This document shows positions 46,563 through 58,906 of a DNA stretch of 64,000 bases, piece after piece. Both the position numbers and the translations under genes were made by a program. Each line of letters opens with the position of its first letter. Positions within the stretch are counted from its first letter, which is position 1. The stretch comes from Paramecium sonneborni (taxonomy: Eukaryota > Ciliophora > Oligohymenophorea > Peniculida > Parameciidae): positions 383,468-447,467 of the forward strand of contig CAJJDN010000027.1 in NCBI GenBank assembly GCA_905182985.1, read 5' to 3'. A model generated the notes under the pieces. It worked only from the letters and a program-made list of their open reading frames with translations, did not search any database and was not told the DNA's origin.

Positions 46563-46829
46563 ATGGCTGAATTTAGTTTTTTAAAAAGGAAGTTTGAAAG
46601 TCTAAGGATAGTAGATGATGAGGCTCCAAAAACAATTAAAAAAACCTTTATTTAAGATGGAGATTTATATCTATTAGGAAAAAAGATTCAATCTATTCAT
46701 TTGGTTTAGCCTTTGTAATAAATAATAAAGAAACCAGATATCTATTAGACTTGTTTAAATAAAAAGGAGATGTATAATCCTTTTTTATATATTGATCGAC
46801 CTATCACAAATGAAAAGGATGAGTTGTGA
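46563..46829 (+). CDS. Small basic protein, 88 aa
   Basis: A single exon from MAEFSFLKRKFESLRIVDD to a TGA at 46827-46829. It is lysine-rich, without signal peptide or membrane segment, and contains several aromatic and aliphatic positions (GDLYLLGKKIQSIHLVQ) that suggest a small folded domain. No family recognised. It is read divergently from the B-box/WD40 gene, with only 27 bp between the start codons, so expression of the two may be linked. Confidence 0.6.
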
Positions 46830-47169
46830 TATATAATTATAAATTATATAAATATACTTTATTAGGGTTGATAACGTATAAATAATTATTGAAGTCTATT
46901 CGATAATAAGAGTGATAAGAGAGTTTAAATCAATTTAAATAGATTTTTCGAGAATTGATCTTTTAATTAAAAAATGAATGTAATTATTTAAAGAGAATAT
47001 ATAAAAATGAATAGGAAGTCTTTTATATTAAAAATAATAGTAGATCGAATTAAGAATTGGTAGAGAAGATAGAACTATAATTTTAGTGTTATGCTTAAAG
47101 GATTTGAGTTTTATATTGATATAGGGAAATGAGTTTTTAATATTTTAATAATAATAAAAATATAATAAA
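46830..47169. other. Intergenic region
   Basis: 340 bp, purine-rich on the plus strand (many GAGA and TAAG runs). All frames are interrupted; no gene supported. Confidence 0.4.
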
Positions 47170-47650
47170 ATGGAGTAATTTGAATAGCAAAGAGAGAGTG
47201 AGAAATCAAATAGAGATGAGGGAGTAATAAAAAAAAGTATAAAGAAAGGTAAAGGAAAGAAGTAATAAGTAAATGATTAGAAAGTTGAAGAATGTAGTAT
47301 TTGTTATGGTGAAATAATTGATAAAGTAAATTAGAGTATAATTATATTAGGGTATAATATAAACATGTTAACATACCTATTGTTTTGATTGTATTGAGAT
47401 ATGGGCAAAATAAAATAAAACTTGTCCTTAGTGCAGAGTCCAATTTAGTCAGATTTTAAGATTATGGAAATAAGGTAAGAGGAAAAGATAAAAAACATAT
47501 GATTACCCTGGAAATAGAATAAATTCTGATGATGGTGAATTATTATCTCTGAATTTTTATTTTCAATCAACAAGTTAAATGCCTTTTTTTCAGAGGTTTC
47601 TGAGTTTACCCTTTGAAAATTTCGGATCAATAAGTTCAGATTCAGAATGA
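47170..47650 (+). CDS. RING-finger protein (E3 ligase-like)
   Basis: 151 residues after a 25-nt intron lying inside the RING. Basic, charged N-terminus (KKSIKKGKGKKQQVND), then the RING: ECSICYGEIIDK joined to TCQHTYCFDCIEIWAKQNK and TCPQCRVQF, giving the eight Cys/His ligands of a C3HC4 finger. The remainder includes KTYDYPGNRINSDDGELL and an acidic/serine end (SISSDSE). It presumably acts as a ubiquitin ligase; substrate unknown. It lies 72 bp upstream of the giant membrane protein on the same strand. Confidence 0.82.
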
Positions 47651-47721
47651 ATAAAAATTTACATAATGGTATTATTTACTTTTGAATATTCTAATCAATA
47701 GTGAATGTTGAATTCATTATT

Positions 47722-50700
47722 ATGATTATTTTTTTATTTTTTCTATAAACATATTAATTAAGATTCAATATAACAACACCTGAAGGAAATCCATCTGAAT
47801 TTATAACATTATAGACATATTAAACATTAAAATTGAAGGTGGAATTCGGCAATTATTAATTAGGAACAGAGAAGATATTTTTATATATAACTGATAAGAT
47901 TTCACATGAGATAAATAAATCATGTACTTTAAAACTGATGAATAGATAAGAAGATGAATTAAAAATATTCGTAAATGCAACAAATACTGAAGATAAAACA
48001 ATATTAACATCATTAGCAATAGTATAATTTAAATATATAATAAATAGTCTGCAATAATAATATCACCAGCAAGAGGATTATTAACTTAACCAAATTTATT
48101 TCCTATAATTTTAAGTTAAAAGCTAATTGAATCATATATGATGCCATTCAATTTACCAACTAATTAAATATACAATTTAGATGTTATAAATGAAGATTTA
48201 TAATAACTACCTTAGAATTTAACTCCATTTGGATAAGAATTTTGGTAAGAATATTAAGAAAATGATATATCAATAATAGCTTTGACATGGATACCATTTA
48301 TAGGTAATTGTAAGGATCATGGTTATTATTTATATTTGTATAATTTATTAGAAAATGCTACATATTGTGATCTAGTTGCAGAAGAAGATACTAAAGTAGT
48401 TAATATGGTACCAAATAATGGATTTAATGCAAAAGGAGATTCTTGCAATATTAAATTAGAATGTTATTTCTTAGAAAATTTAATGATTGAATATGAAGGA
48501 AATAAATGGTGGTAATCAGAAGAAGAATCATTATTTTATATTAGTAAATATGCTTTGAATTATAAATATGTGGCTCAAAATTCAGATGATTCATTAACAA
48601 ATCATTTTTATAATTAAATTTAAGCTTAAGATGAATCATTAATTGCTGTTTAATTTGTTACTTCTGGAATTATTAGAAATAGTTATCCAACTGAATTTAC
48701 ATTTCATATCTTGTATAATCAAATAACTTAAAAAGAAAAATAGATAGTTTCTGCTGTTATTACTGCATCTAATTATTAAAAAGTAACATAGATTATAAAT
48801 TAATATACATTCAATATTGTATATCGTCCAATGGATTATTTAGAATTAATTAATTCCTTTTAATTTGATATAACATTATATTTAGTGTTATATTTAGTGA
48901 TTGGAATTTTGATAAATATAGGTATATTTGTAATATGGCTTATCAATAAATCAATATCAATAATACCTGATCCACCTAAATTAAGAATATATTAAACATT
49001 CATTGTTGCTTTTATACCTCCAATTACTGGTGTTATTAGAGCAACAATTCCAATTGTTATTTATGTATTAATATTAGATTATTTATTTGCAACTGATTTA
49101 TTTTCAGGAATTACTTATAATTATGATGGATTACCTGAAGAACTTGATAATTAATAATTATATTAAAAAGGAAGGGTTGGACTTATGTTAGTTGTTTCTG
49201 GAATTATTATTATGAAAATAGCATGTAAATTAAGTATTCCTAAACCAATTGATGAGGATTGGGGAATTATTAGATCTAATATAGAAAAAAAAAATGAAGA
49301 AAAATATTTTGATTTTAGTATAAGTGAAGAAGAATCTAAAGAAAGTCCAATTAAATAAGATGAAATCAGAGAAGCATAAGGAACATCTAAAAATGTTGAA
49401 AATAATCTTTAATCTAATAGTATTAGTAGATAAGGTTCTTTATTTTCAAAATAATAACCTCCAATTCCAGGATCTGCACCACCTATGACTAAAGAAAAAG
49501 AATCTACTATGCCAAAAAATTCATTATTTAAAAAAGCTACTATTTTAAAATAAAGTAGTTCTATTAAAGATAATTAATCATTAAAAGATTCTATTAGTCC
49601 TGTTTAACTCTTATAAAGATAGTAATAACTATTTATATTAAATATTATAGAAATTCTTCTGGAGTTCCTATTGATAAAAATAAATCAATCTTCAATTAAG
49701 CTTAATAGAGTTAATAACCATAAATTAATGAAAATCAATAATAACCTGAAGAAGAAGATATAATCGATAAATTAAAAGATAGCCTTATAAGTAAAGACTA
49801 TCATTATTAATTAATTTGTATTATGATAGCTGCATTATTGTTATTTTTTCTTGGATTCTCATATGAATAATTATTCTATAAGAATATTTATTACTTTTTG
49901 ATTGTCCTCTAATTTGTTGAATCTTTTGTATATTGGCTTTTAAGTGAATATTTATTAGAAGAATAAACACTCATCTAACCTTTGATGGCTTGTTTAGAAG
50001 TTGTTTAATTTATTATGTTTATGGCTGCTGAATCTTTTTAAGAATTTGTCATCTCTTTTGTAATACGTCTCTCATTAATTATTGTTTTTAGAACTTACAT
50101 TAATCCTGTTATTAGAAATTTTAAACATTTTAAAAAGAAGCTCATGAATTTCATTAATAAATGGCAACCATTCTTTAATCTAGAATAAGAATAAGAATAA
50201 CTACCAGAAGATAATATTTCATTTTATTTAGGATAACATACTGATTCTAAATTTACAGAAGATTAATCTGTTGAATATGTTATATAAATGAATATGGGTT
50301 TTAGTAGTAAAGTTCATGCTATATTTATTAAACCTATTGTTTTAGTCTTTATCAAATTATTTGAAAAAGAATCTCAAATTACTAATAATTATTATATTGG
50401 ATTTCAAGAATTTAATTACTATATTTATTTTGCTTTTTTTGTGATCATTCCACAAATATTCATTGATATTTATGTTTTAAATAGTCTTGAAATGATTTAT
50501 GGGTTTAAACTATTTGATTATTTTGATTATTGTAAGTATAGAAATGATTTTAGAATCTAAAAATTTTTTGAACATTCCTTTTCTTATGATCGTAGTATTG
50601 ATCCTAAATATAGATCAATAGATAATATGAAATTTACAGATTAATTCTATTATAATGGTAGTTTAGTCATCTATAGCATATTACTATGTATTCTTGGAAC

Positions 50701-51694
50701 TACTATTATGATTAGAAATAATTATGTCTTATATTAGGATCCAGCTATTTTCTTAATTATTTTATTCATCTATATATTTATTACTTTATTACAAAATATC
50801 ATGTTATACATTTGGAATAAGATGGATGTATGGAAGATTAAAGATACAAAGTAAAAATTGAATTTAGATTCATTAGAAGAATTTCTTAATCCTGCCAAAG
50901 AAAATATTGAATAAATTATTGAAGTTGATGCTTTTAAAAAACATTTTATTAAATTAAATAAAGATTGGTTAGTCTCTAATATGGAATTGTTTATAAATGT
51001 CGATCAATTTACATAACATGATGAATTTCTATTATAAACTTATCAATTACTATTGAATGATGAAAGAAAAGCATAAAAAGAAATTATTAGAAATGAACAA
51101 ATGATTAAGAAATAAAAAGAGTTAGAATTGAAATCAAAAAAAAAAAGAAGAAAGACTTCATAATCATAATCTATAATAAAATCTTAAAGAGATATTGAAG
51201 AAATAGATGGATATTAACATACAATTAGAATCAAAAGATCATAGGTTGAAAATTTAAGAAAGATTTTATCTATTTGGTATTATAAGGCAAAATAAACTTT
51301 ATTTTTAAAATATTTAGTATCTGATGTTTTAGCATAAAATTAAGCTGAACATTGTAAAAGATGTGGTTTAGATATAGAATTAAGAGTAGTTGAATTGATA
51401 CCATTTGAAAAGATGTCAAATTAATTTAAATATAGAATAATGGGAACACCTTTTAATAAATTTGAATGGATCAAATATTATGAAACACATTAAAAATTTG
51501 TTACGCTTTGTATTGATTGTGAAAATGCTTATAAAAGTAGATTTCTATAGAGATAAAATTAAAGTGCTAATGATGTAGCTAAATTAGCTTCATAAAACTT
51601 TGTTGCTAAAGCTTTTGTATTTAAATGGCTTTATGCAGCTAGAGCTAGAATGCTTCACAAAAAATCAAAATTAGTAGAACAATTAAATTATTGA
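47722..51694 (+). CDS. Giant polytopic membrane protein of unknown family, 1305 aa
   Basis: 1305 residues; introns of 26 and 29 nt restore an exact multiple of three. MIIFLFFLQTYQL is a short signal sequence. Residues 15-360 form an extracellular part with beta-sandwich-like strands and several cysteines. A first transmembrane helix (YLVLYLVIGILINIGIFVI) follows, then about eight more hydrophobic helices, with long polar loops rich in Q, S and E between helices 3 and 4 and after helix 6. The C-terminal 350 residues are cytoplasmic-looking: a highly basic coil (KKKRRKTSQSQS), then a zinc-ribbon-like pair HCKRCGLD and CIDCENAYKS about 65 residues apart, and a final helix VAKAFVFKWLYAARARML. The large extracellular part, split membrane core and CxxC pair recall polycystin- or channel-like sensors in layout only. 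I do not recognise the family. Confidence 0.8.
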
Positions 51695-51742
51695 TTAATA
51701 TTAACATTTTTAGTCATACATATATATATAGATTATATATAA

Positions 51743-53615
51743 TCAATCTTATTCAAGTTATTTTAATTTATTATTAATTTTTGCTTCATTTTTCGGTTGA
51801 ATGAGATTTTCAATAATTTGATTAATCAAGATCGGAGTTTTGTACTCTAATTCTTTTTTATTACCCTCTGATGTATTCTTATATTATAAAGATTAATACT
51901 TTAATGATTGTAGAGTTATAAGAGGATTAATTATTTGAATCACCAATTTTCTTCAATTTACCAATTAATTAATATTATGGTAATTTATTTGATTAAGGAG
52001 ATTCATCTTCTAGTATCAAATCATCAAAATCGTCTTTTATTTAAATTTTTTATTCACTATCTTTAAATTATTCTTATATAGATTGTAAAATGACATATTG
52101 TGGAGTAAGAAGGACAGTATCATCTATTCTTTTTTGATATGATATTTAAGGATTTGATAAATCAGGTTTTAAACAAGTAGAAGGACTAACAAAATGTTTC
52201 ATAAATCCAGAATTTCCAAAATTAATTAGACATGATTTATTTGTCTCATTAGCATTTTAAAGTAATTCTTCATTATTATTTAATTCTTCATATCTCTACT
52301 TATCCAAATTTTGCATAAACCATTCATGTCTTAATGTTTCTTTAGCAGTTGGTCTTTTACTTGGTTTATAATGTAACAATAATTTTAATAATTATAAACC
52401 TATAATATTTATGTTTAAATACATGAATTAGATATAAAGGGTTAAATGTATTCATAATCTATTTTACAATGATAATTACGCATAACAACTTCATCGTAAG
52501 TGAATCCTTTAAATGGTGATTTACTTGCTAATAATAAATACATAAGACATCCAACACTAAAAATATCAACTTTAAAATCATAACACTTGTCTTATAATAT
52601 TTCAGGAGCAACAAATCCAGGTGTACCACATCTTTAAAACATATAGTTTCCTAATGGATCATAAAAATCAGCCAATCCAAAATCAGCTATTACTATATCA
52701 TCTAAAATTCCTTTTTTTCTTAAAATCAGATTTTCTGGCTTTAAATCTCTATGTAATATATTTCTCTTATGTAAATATTAAAGAGATTCTAATAATGTAG
52801 CTATTATTCTAGCCACAATATTTTCTGGCTATTTTTAATTTTTTTTTATTTGCTGATATAATTCACCCCCCTGTAAATATTCTTATACTAAATAAATATG
52901 TGTCTCATCCTCATACACTTCATGCATTTTGATAAGACCTTTATGATTTAACTTTCGTAAAATAGATATTTCTTTCAATAAAGCTAATTTATCTGTTTCA
53001 GTATTTATCATCTTACTTTTTTCAAAAGCTTTTACAGCATATTATTATTATTTCTCAGATTTTTTATTACAAAGATACACCTAAAAAATTATGGAAAATT
53101 CAAATACCTTTGCAAAATTCCCTTTTCCGATCATTTTTTCAATTTAATAATCTTATTTAAATGTTATCTACAGTGAATATTTTTTTAATTCTTCCCAAAT
53201 TTTTTAATTCAATTCTTTTGATCTAGAATAGAGTTCTCTACATCTCTAATTTCTAACAATCTTAAATCCATACTTCTTCTAATAGTTGCGATTAACATTT
53301 TTACTTTATTACAGCTCTCCTTCTCTTGATCATTTTAATATTTTATTTTTTATATTCTAGCCTTATTCAAATCGATTTAATGAATTGTTTTTTTATTAGG
53401 CTTATATATAACATTATATAATATACTCTTAATTTGACCAATTTAGTATCATAAATAATAAAGTTTCTGCTTACCCAGAATCCAGTTTTTTTACTTTTCT
53501 AAAAGAGCATAAATTGATGTTCAATTTTGTGTATATTAATTTGTTGTGTTGGCTTTTCCCAAAAAGAACAATCGATATTCTTTTCATCAAAAAATGACTT
53601 TTCTAATGATGACAT
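51743..53615 (-). CDS. PH-domain-containing CAMK/AGC-like kinase
   Basis: 582 residues with introns of 26, 26, 27, 23 and 22 nt; the first and last end in AAG. Residues 30-150 look like a PH domain: [20 protein letters not shown] through [18 protein letters not shown]. The kinase domain spans about 165-430: [42 protein letters not shown] and [13 protein letters not shown] 150-residue Gln/Ser/Asp-rich tail follows. PH-plus-kinase proteins of this order are common in ciliates and allow phosphoinositide control; the role here is not known. The active site is intact. Confidence 0.87.
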
Positions 53616-53647
53616 AAATAATATAAATATATTTAAGTAATAATAAG

Positions 53648-54877
53648 TCATGATTTCTTATTTCCAATTCGAGAATTAATCATTTCATTTAAAATCTCTA
53701 ATTTTTAAGACATCATTTTATTGAACTATTCATTTTCAGTTTTGATACTTCCTCTGCTTATTGGTTCTTTTATTTAAGATGGAGTTTCTTCTTTTTTTAA
53801 TTGATTTCTAAATTAACTTAATGGAGTGGATTATTCTTCTTCTATAGTTGCTTCAATTAAAGGTTCAGCTGATAGATATTTCTTATTTTTAGGTGAAGGT
53901 GATTTGACTTAAGATTTATCTAAATTATGAATAATGGAATAAAGTGTTCTTCCAATTTATCTAGTAATCTCATATTGGAAATTATCATATTAAAATTGAA
54001 TATTATCATCAATATTCTATGATTATTAAATTTTTTCATATTCAATGGAGATTGCTTTTTTGGCATCAGTTAAATTATTTATATTAGAAATAGATTCTTT
54101 AAAAATCTAAATTGCTTCATTAAATATGAGTTGCATCTCTTCACAAATAGAATTAATCATAGTTTAAATAGTGTAAAGTTGTTCTATATTTAAGTTAGGA
54201 GTGAACTCAGATTATTCTTTTGTATTAGAATTATTTGAAAATTTAGTTTAAGTTGATTTCATTGAATTAGCATTCTATTATGATTTAGGTTTGAATTTAT
54301 CAGGTTATTTAACTCTGACTTCATCTATTTATAATGTTTATATCATGAATTATAGAGTTTCATAATCTTTGCAAACATCAAAAACTGTATCTTGATTCTA
54401 TAATAGTAATGTACAATAATACTTTATTTAACAGTTAGATATTAGCTTTTGCATTTAATAATAATGCCACAGTTTCTAAATTTCCTCTTTATGCTGCAAT
54501 CATCAAAGGAGAAAATCCTTTCTTTGATACTCAAATTAAATTACTTTGTCCTACTAATTGACATCTGCACCATGGTTCAATAAAAAATCAGCAGTTCTAC
54601 GATAATTGTAAAATGAACAGATCCATAAAGGTGATTAATTCAACTATTATAATTATAATAAGTTTACTCTATTTGTTTTATTAATATCAGCTCCTTAAGC
54701 AATTAATTTTTCAATCATAGGACCATCGTTCTTTCTACAAGCTATAGTAAGACAAGTCTATCCTGATTTAACATTTTCAAGGTCTATTAAATTTGGATAT
54801 TGTTGAAGTATTTCAATAACTTTATTAACATTCCCTTATTCAACTTTTAGAAATAAGACTTAGGCAGTGCTATTCAT
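53648..54877 (-). CDS. Ankyrin-repeat protein with coiled-coil tail
   Basis: 385 residues; introns of 24, 23 (ending AAAG) and 25 nt. The N-terminal 140 residues are four ankyrin repeats: QVLFLKVEQGNVNKVIEIL, SGQTCLTIACRKNDGPMI, SPLWICSFYNYRRTADFLL and FSPLMIAAQRGNLETVALLL. The rest is polar and helical, with two coiled segments (MINSICEEMQLIFNEAIQ, DAKKAISIEYEKIQQ) and an acidic/basic C-terminal end. It is probably a scaffold; partners unknown. Same strand as the kinase, 32 bp away. Confidence 0.85.
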
Positions 54878-54929
54878 AATTATTTATATTGAAATTAGAT
54901 ATATATATATATATATAAATTATATATAT

Positions 54930-56040
54930 TCATTAAGTAATAATAGATTCCCCTTTATGAATCCATCTAATTCTTTTACCAAATTCCCAAATTCCTTGTT
55001 TTTCAATATTTGATTCTCCTATATAAATTCCAACTCCATGTTATTTTCCATTCTACCATTACCCACGATAAATCTAATCTATTAAAATTAATATAATACT
55101 CTTCCATCAGGCCATTTAAATTCTCCTTATCCATCTTTTTTATCATTTTTATATTCACCCTTATATCTTCTTCCATCTATCCATGTAAATATCTATAATA
55201 TATATATATATTTATACTCCTTAACCATCCATTTTATTATTCTTCCAAGATCCAATATATTTTCTACCATCAAACCAAGTGTATTCTCCATAACCTTAGA
55301 TTAAATTATTATCAAAATCTCCTATATATTTAGAACCATCTTTCCATTAAAATTCTCCATGACCATGTTTCTTCCCCATTTAATATAATCCTTTGAAAAT
55401 AGAATTATCTGGCCAGGTTTCAATTCCATCTCCATGTTATTTATCATCTACCCATTAACCTACATATTTAGCACCATCAGCATGTATATAAGTTCCCCTA
55501 TTATATATAATAAATTACATATCCATTTGCTTTATCATTTTACCATTCTCCTATATAAACATCTCCACCACAATGTATTAATCTACCTATACCTTAAGCA
55601 GAGTTCTTTTACCATTAACCTTCATATATTGATCCATCTATCCATATTTATGTACCATAACCATGTTTCAATCCATTCTTATATTAACCATAATAGACTG
55701 TTTAATCATTATATTCATATGGTCCTAATTTAGGTAAATCTGGTTCTGAGATTTCTTCAAATGATCCTTATTCATCATGTACTTTTTTAGTTTTTTCAGT
55801 AAGATAATTAGGCATTCTAGATAACTTAGCAACCATAGTTAAGGGAGCATGTTCATTATTACAATGGTATTGATTTTTCATAGATTTAATATCTTTTCTG
55901 ACTTTCATACCTCTAAAATAAGATTGAATTTTAGTTGCAGCTTCATCCAGTTTAAGAGAATGATTTTATTAATCTGTAACTATAATAATTTGTGGATTGT
56001 GTCGATCTAACATTTAATTTGCATTACAGCAATTTCCCAT
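54930..56040 (-). CDS. MORN-repeat protein with IQ motif and myristoylation site (copy 3), one frame break
   Basis: Starts MGNCCNANQMLDRHN, a strong myristoylation/palmitoylation context. The IQ motif IQSYFRGMKVRKDIK is at about residue 40. After a linker come MORN repeats (YYGQYKNGLKHGYGTQIW, YIGEWQNDKANGYG, YKGEYKNDKKDGQGEFKW). Introns of 25 (55193-55217) and 26 nt (55074-55099) are clear. At about 55488-55509, a 21-nt intron next to a GGGG run leaves one base too many: the frame only fits with three Gs. This is either a one-base error or a non-standard splice. The ending ESNIEKQGIWEFGKRIRWI matches the other copies. Confidence 0.82.
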
Positions 56041-56076
56041 TATATATTTAATATAATCTTGATATAACAGTCAATC

Positions 56077-57225
56077 TCATTATAATAGTAATGAAAATAA
56101 ATTTTCAACAAAGTTGTGTTTGACACAGTAATTGGTGACCTCTTTAGCAAATATATCGAATTTGAAAGTTCCTCCTCTTTCTTCCATTATAAGCAAAACA
56201 GGAGCAACTATTTGTAACATCTCATAACTCATCTAGGATAAGTCAACTTGTTCAGTATTTAATTCACCTTTTTATTCTTTATCAAGCATATTGAACAGTT
56301 TCTTTAAGGATGCTCTCCAAACTTATTAAACTATACCTTGATCGGCACATGGTAAATTTAATACATAAGAATTATTATTACTAAATTTGTAATTGCATTA
56401 ATACTCTGGTTATTTGTTATAAATATCTTTATATGTTTTACTCTAGCTTTTCTCATTTAAAATCTCATGTGATCTCTAAGTAGTTTTAGGATGATAAGTA
56501 AATGATTTATTTTACTAATCTTGTGAGTGTTGTTTTTACATTCTCAATTCTTATAATTTTATTTCTTTTCTTTTACCATAATTAATTAGTCTTTATTCAA
56601 CACTATTATCTATTTATTTTTATTTCTATAATATTGTATAATAAGTATTACAACAATTTATTCTGAATTCTTATTAATCTAAGGAGTGAAAGTTAATTCA
56701 TTTTCATCTCTAGTTTTCAATTGTTTAATTTATCTAGTACTATTATCTCTAATAATTTTAGTAACTAATTATAAATGTATAAATATTACCATCTTATGAG
56801 AAATCTCTACAATGTGATCTATTACTTAATAAAGGAGTCTTTTTTTAACAACTTTAAGTAGAAATTTGACTATTCTACTTATAAGGTGTTGAATTCGTAG
56901 AATTTCTAAAATAATTTGACTTTTGATCATTAATAATCTTCTACTCATTATTAACAGTGTGTTATGCTTATTTTTTATGTTACGAAATGCTATCAATTAA
57001 CTTCAATAGATAACGTCCTGGGAGGTCATGTTTAGATGCAAATGTTATCCCTAAATCTCTAGGATCATCATTTTCATAAATGTAGATTTAATCTCTCTCA
57101 TCTTAAGTGATTTCTACAGTCTATAATCAATCACTCTCACTTTTACCATGATAGCTAACAAAGTCCCATTATTATTTTGCATTTTAATAAATTAATCTAA
57201 CTTAGATTTTTATATTCATTTCCAT
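56077..57225 (-). CDS. EF-hand-like protein with polar N-terminus
   Basis: 358 residues with introns of 21, 25 and 26 nt. The N-terminus begins MEMNIKIQVRLIYQNAKQQ and contains IYIYENDDPRDLGITFASKH, followed by a polar central stretch rich in Q, N, S and K. The C-terminal 100 residues form a helical module, SLKKLFNMLDKEQKGELNT, with the loop D-K-E-Q-K-G-E-L-N-T-E of an EF-hand, then a second degenerate unit ending at TNYCVKHNFVENLFSLLL. It lies 36 bp upstream of the third MORN/IQ gene on the same strand. IQ motifs bind EF-hand proteins, so a functional link is possible but unproven. Confidence 0.68.
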
Positions 57226-57242
57226 AATAATCCAAATCTAAT

Positions 57243-58283
57243 TCACCCGCTACTCTTCACAAATTTCAATACTATTGGCGTTGTGATTATTCCTATTGCA
57301 ATCAATCCAATCAATATTATACAACACATTTTCTAACGTATTATTACTATATTATTACTTTTCTACTCTTTTTATGTATTTTCTACTCTTCAGCCAATTT
57401 CTTCTCCCCTTTTACTATATAATTCTTGGCCTTGTTTAAATTTTATTCTATTCTCTATAATATATTTAATACCTATACTCTCTATTTATTCACCTTATTG
57501 ATTTACTAAAAATGCAATCTCAGATAACATTTAAAAACAATACTAAGTACTCTACAATATTTATTTATCTATACCTTCTCCAATTTCTATATATCCTAAT
57601 ATTTATTTTATATATCTTAAACTCTATAAACTAATTATAATGATGGTTGTCCTAAAGTCTCCTTCATTACCATCTTCTCTAAACCTTATGGATCCTATAT
57701 AATTTCTGTCTTCTATTATTCTGTTAAATTAGGTTCTAATATTTCTAACTATTTAATATGAATTGAAATACTTATCTTTTCATTTTCTTCTAAATTGTTT
57801 TATTGTAATTAAATATAGTATTCTATCCAGCTTATAAAATTAATCCCACTTCTTATTATATTGCCTTCTAATTATAAATCATTGCTCTCGTTTCTGGTTC
57901 ATCAGGATCTCCTTCTTTAACTAATTTATCTATTTCATCAAATAACTTTTTTATTTCACTTGTATTCTTATTTATCTATCCTTATAATTAATCAACTTTC
58001 TTCATCGATTCTATTTTATTATATTTCTAATAACCTTTCTCTTTTTAAGTTGATGCAGCTGTCTAAATTACTTCTGTCAATCTACCTATTTCCTCATTAT
58101 TATTTCGAATTATTTGTAATTTCATTTTTATCAATTAACTCTTCTTTTAAAAATCAGGCATCATTTCTGCTATTGATTATCTATTTGAAGCTATTAATTC
58201 CACTGTTATTCCATTCTATTAGGCTGTCTAATTAAATTCATTATCATTTTTACTTCTTTTAACTAATAATACAGATCATTCAT
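57243..58283 (-). CDS. Syntaxin (Qa-SNARE)
   Basis: 305 residues from six exons (introns of 26, 23, 23, 25 and 26 nt). The Habc-like N-terminal part contains NNEEIGRLTEVIQTAAST and DEIDKLVKEGDPDEPETR. The SNARE motif follows near the end: MLSEIAFLVNQQGEQIESI and EQNLNKAKNYIVKGEKKL, with the zero-layer glutamine in QQGEQIESI. It ends in a membrane anchor, CCIILIGLIAIGIITTPIVL, and a few basic residues. Syntaxins drive membrane fusion; together with the trichocyst and EIPR1 genes it fits a cell with heavy regulated secretion. Confidence 0.9.
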
Positions 58284-58305
58284 TTATTTAATTATATATA
58301 TATAT

Positions 58306-58882
58306 ATGTTAGATTAGCGTCAAACTTTAAGTGATATTAAAAAACTCAGAAATACTCCTTACCTTTATTACAAATAATACTAATCTATAGATAATAATTA
58401 AGATTACAAATAACCAAAAATGATTGCTAGACCAAATGTTAGGTATTTGATTATTTAATTTCTGAATGTAGATTCTCTCATTTATCAATAAATATGAAAA
58501 TATGTCCAAATTATAATAACAACCAAACAAACTTCGACAATCAAGTCATTTACGTGAAAGAACTAAAACTTAGTCTAATTACAGAGCCTTTAGTATTAAT
58601 TAAAAACCTACTTCCAATTCTAAAAGTCAGCCAGACTTGACTGATGAAAATGATACCAATTTTATTCCCTATAGACAAAGAAACATTTCATAAAATAGTA
58701 TCTCCATTTCATATGAAAATTCTCAAAAAAAATAGAGTTTTTTACCTACTATGAAACATTAAGATCCCATGTTACAGACTTTCGGAAAATAACTTATCAT
58801 AATTAAACCTAAGAGATTCCCAACTGAAATATTCTAAGGAAATGTTAGCAAAATGAAGAAGCAATTCTAATAAAATTATTGA
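58306..58882 (+). CDS. Basic low-complexity protein, 180 aa
   Basis: 180 residues if the 34-nt intron beginning GTTAGGTA is removed; without it a TGA follows quickly. It begins MLDQRQTLSDIKKLRNTPY and is polar throughout, rich in Q, N, S, R and K with no hydrophobic core: for example YRQRNISQNSISISYENSQ. This looks intrinsically disordered. It sits head-to-head with syntaxin (22 bp between start codons) and 24 bp upstream of the kinase. A regulatory partner of the kinase is conceivable but unsupported. Confidence 0.55.
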
Positions 58883-58906
58883 AATATATATTTATAACTA
58901 AATTTT

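Noticed and set aside
53648..54877. Apparent frameshift in the ankyrin gene
   Set aside because: On rereading the plus strand the exon after the first intron is in frame; the break came from misreading a few bases.
54894..54930. (TA)n runs here and near 14530 as telomere-like or CRISPR-like repeats
   Set aside because: Simple microsatellites in spacers; no Paramecium telomere repeat and no spacer-repeat array anywhere.
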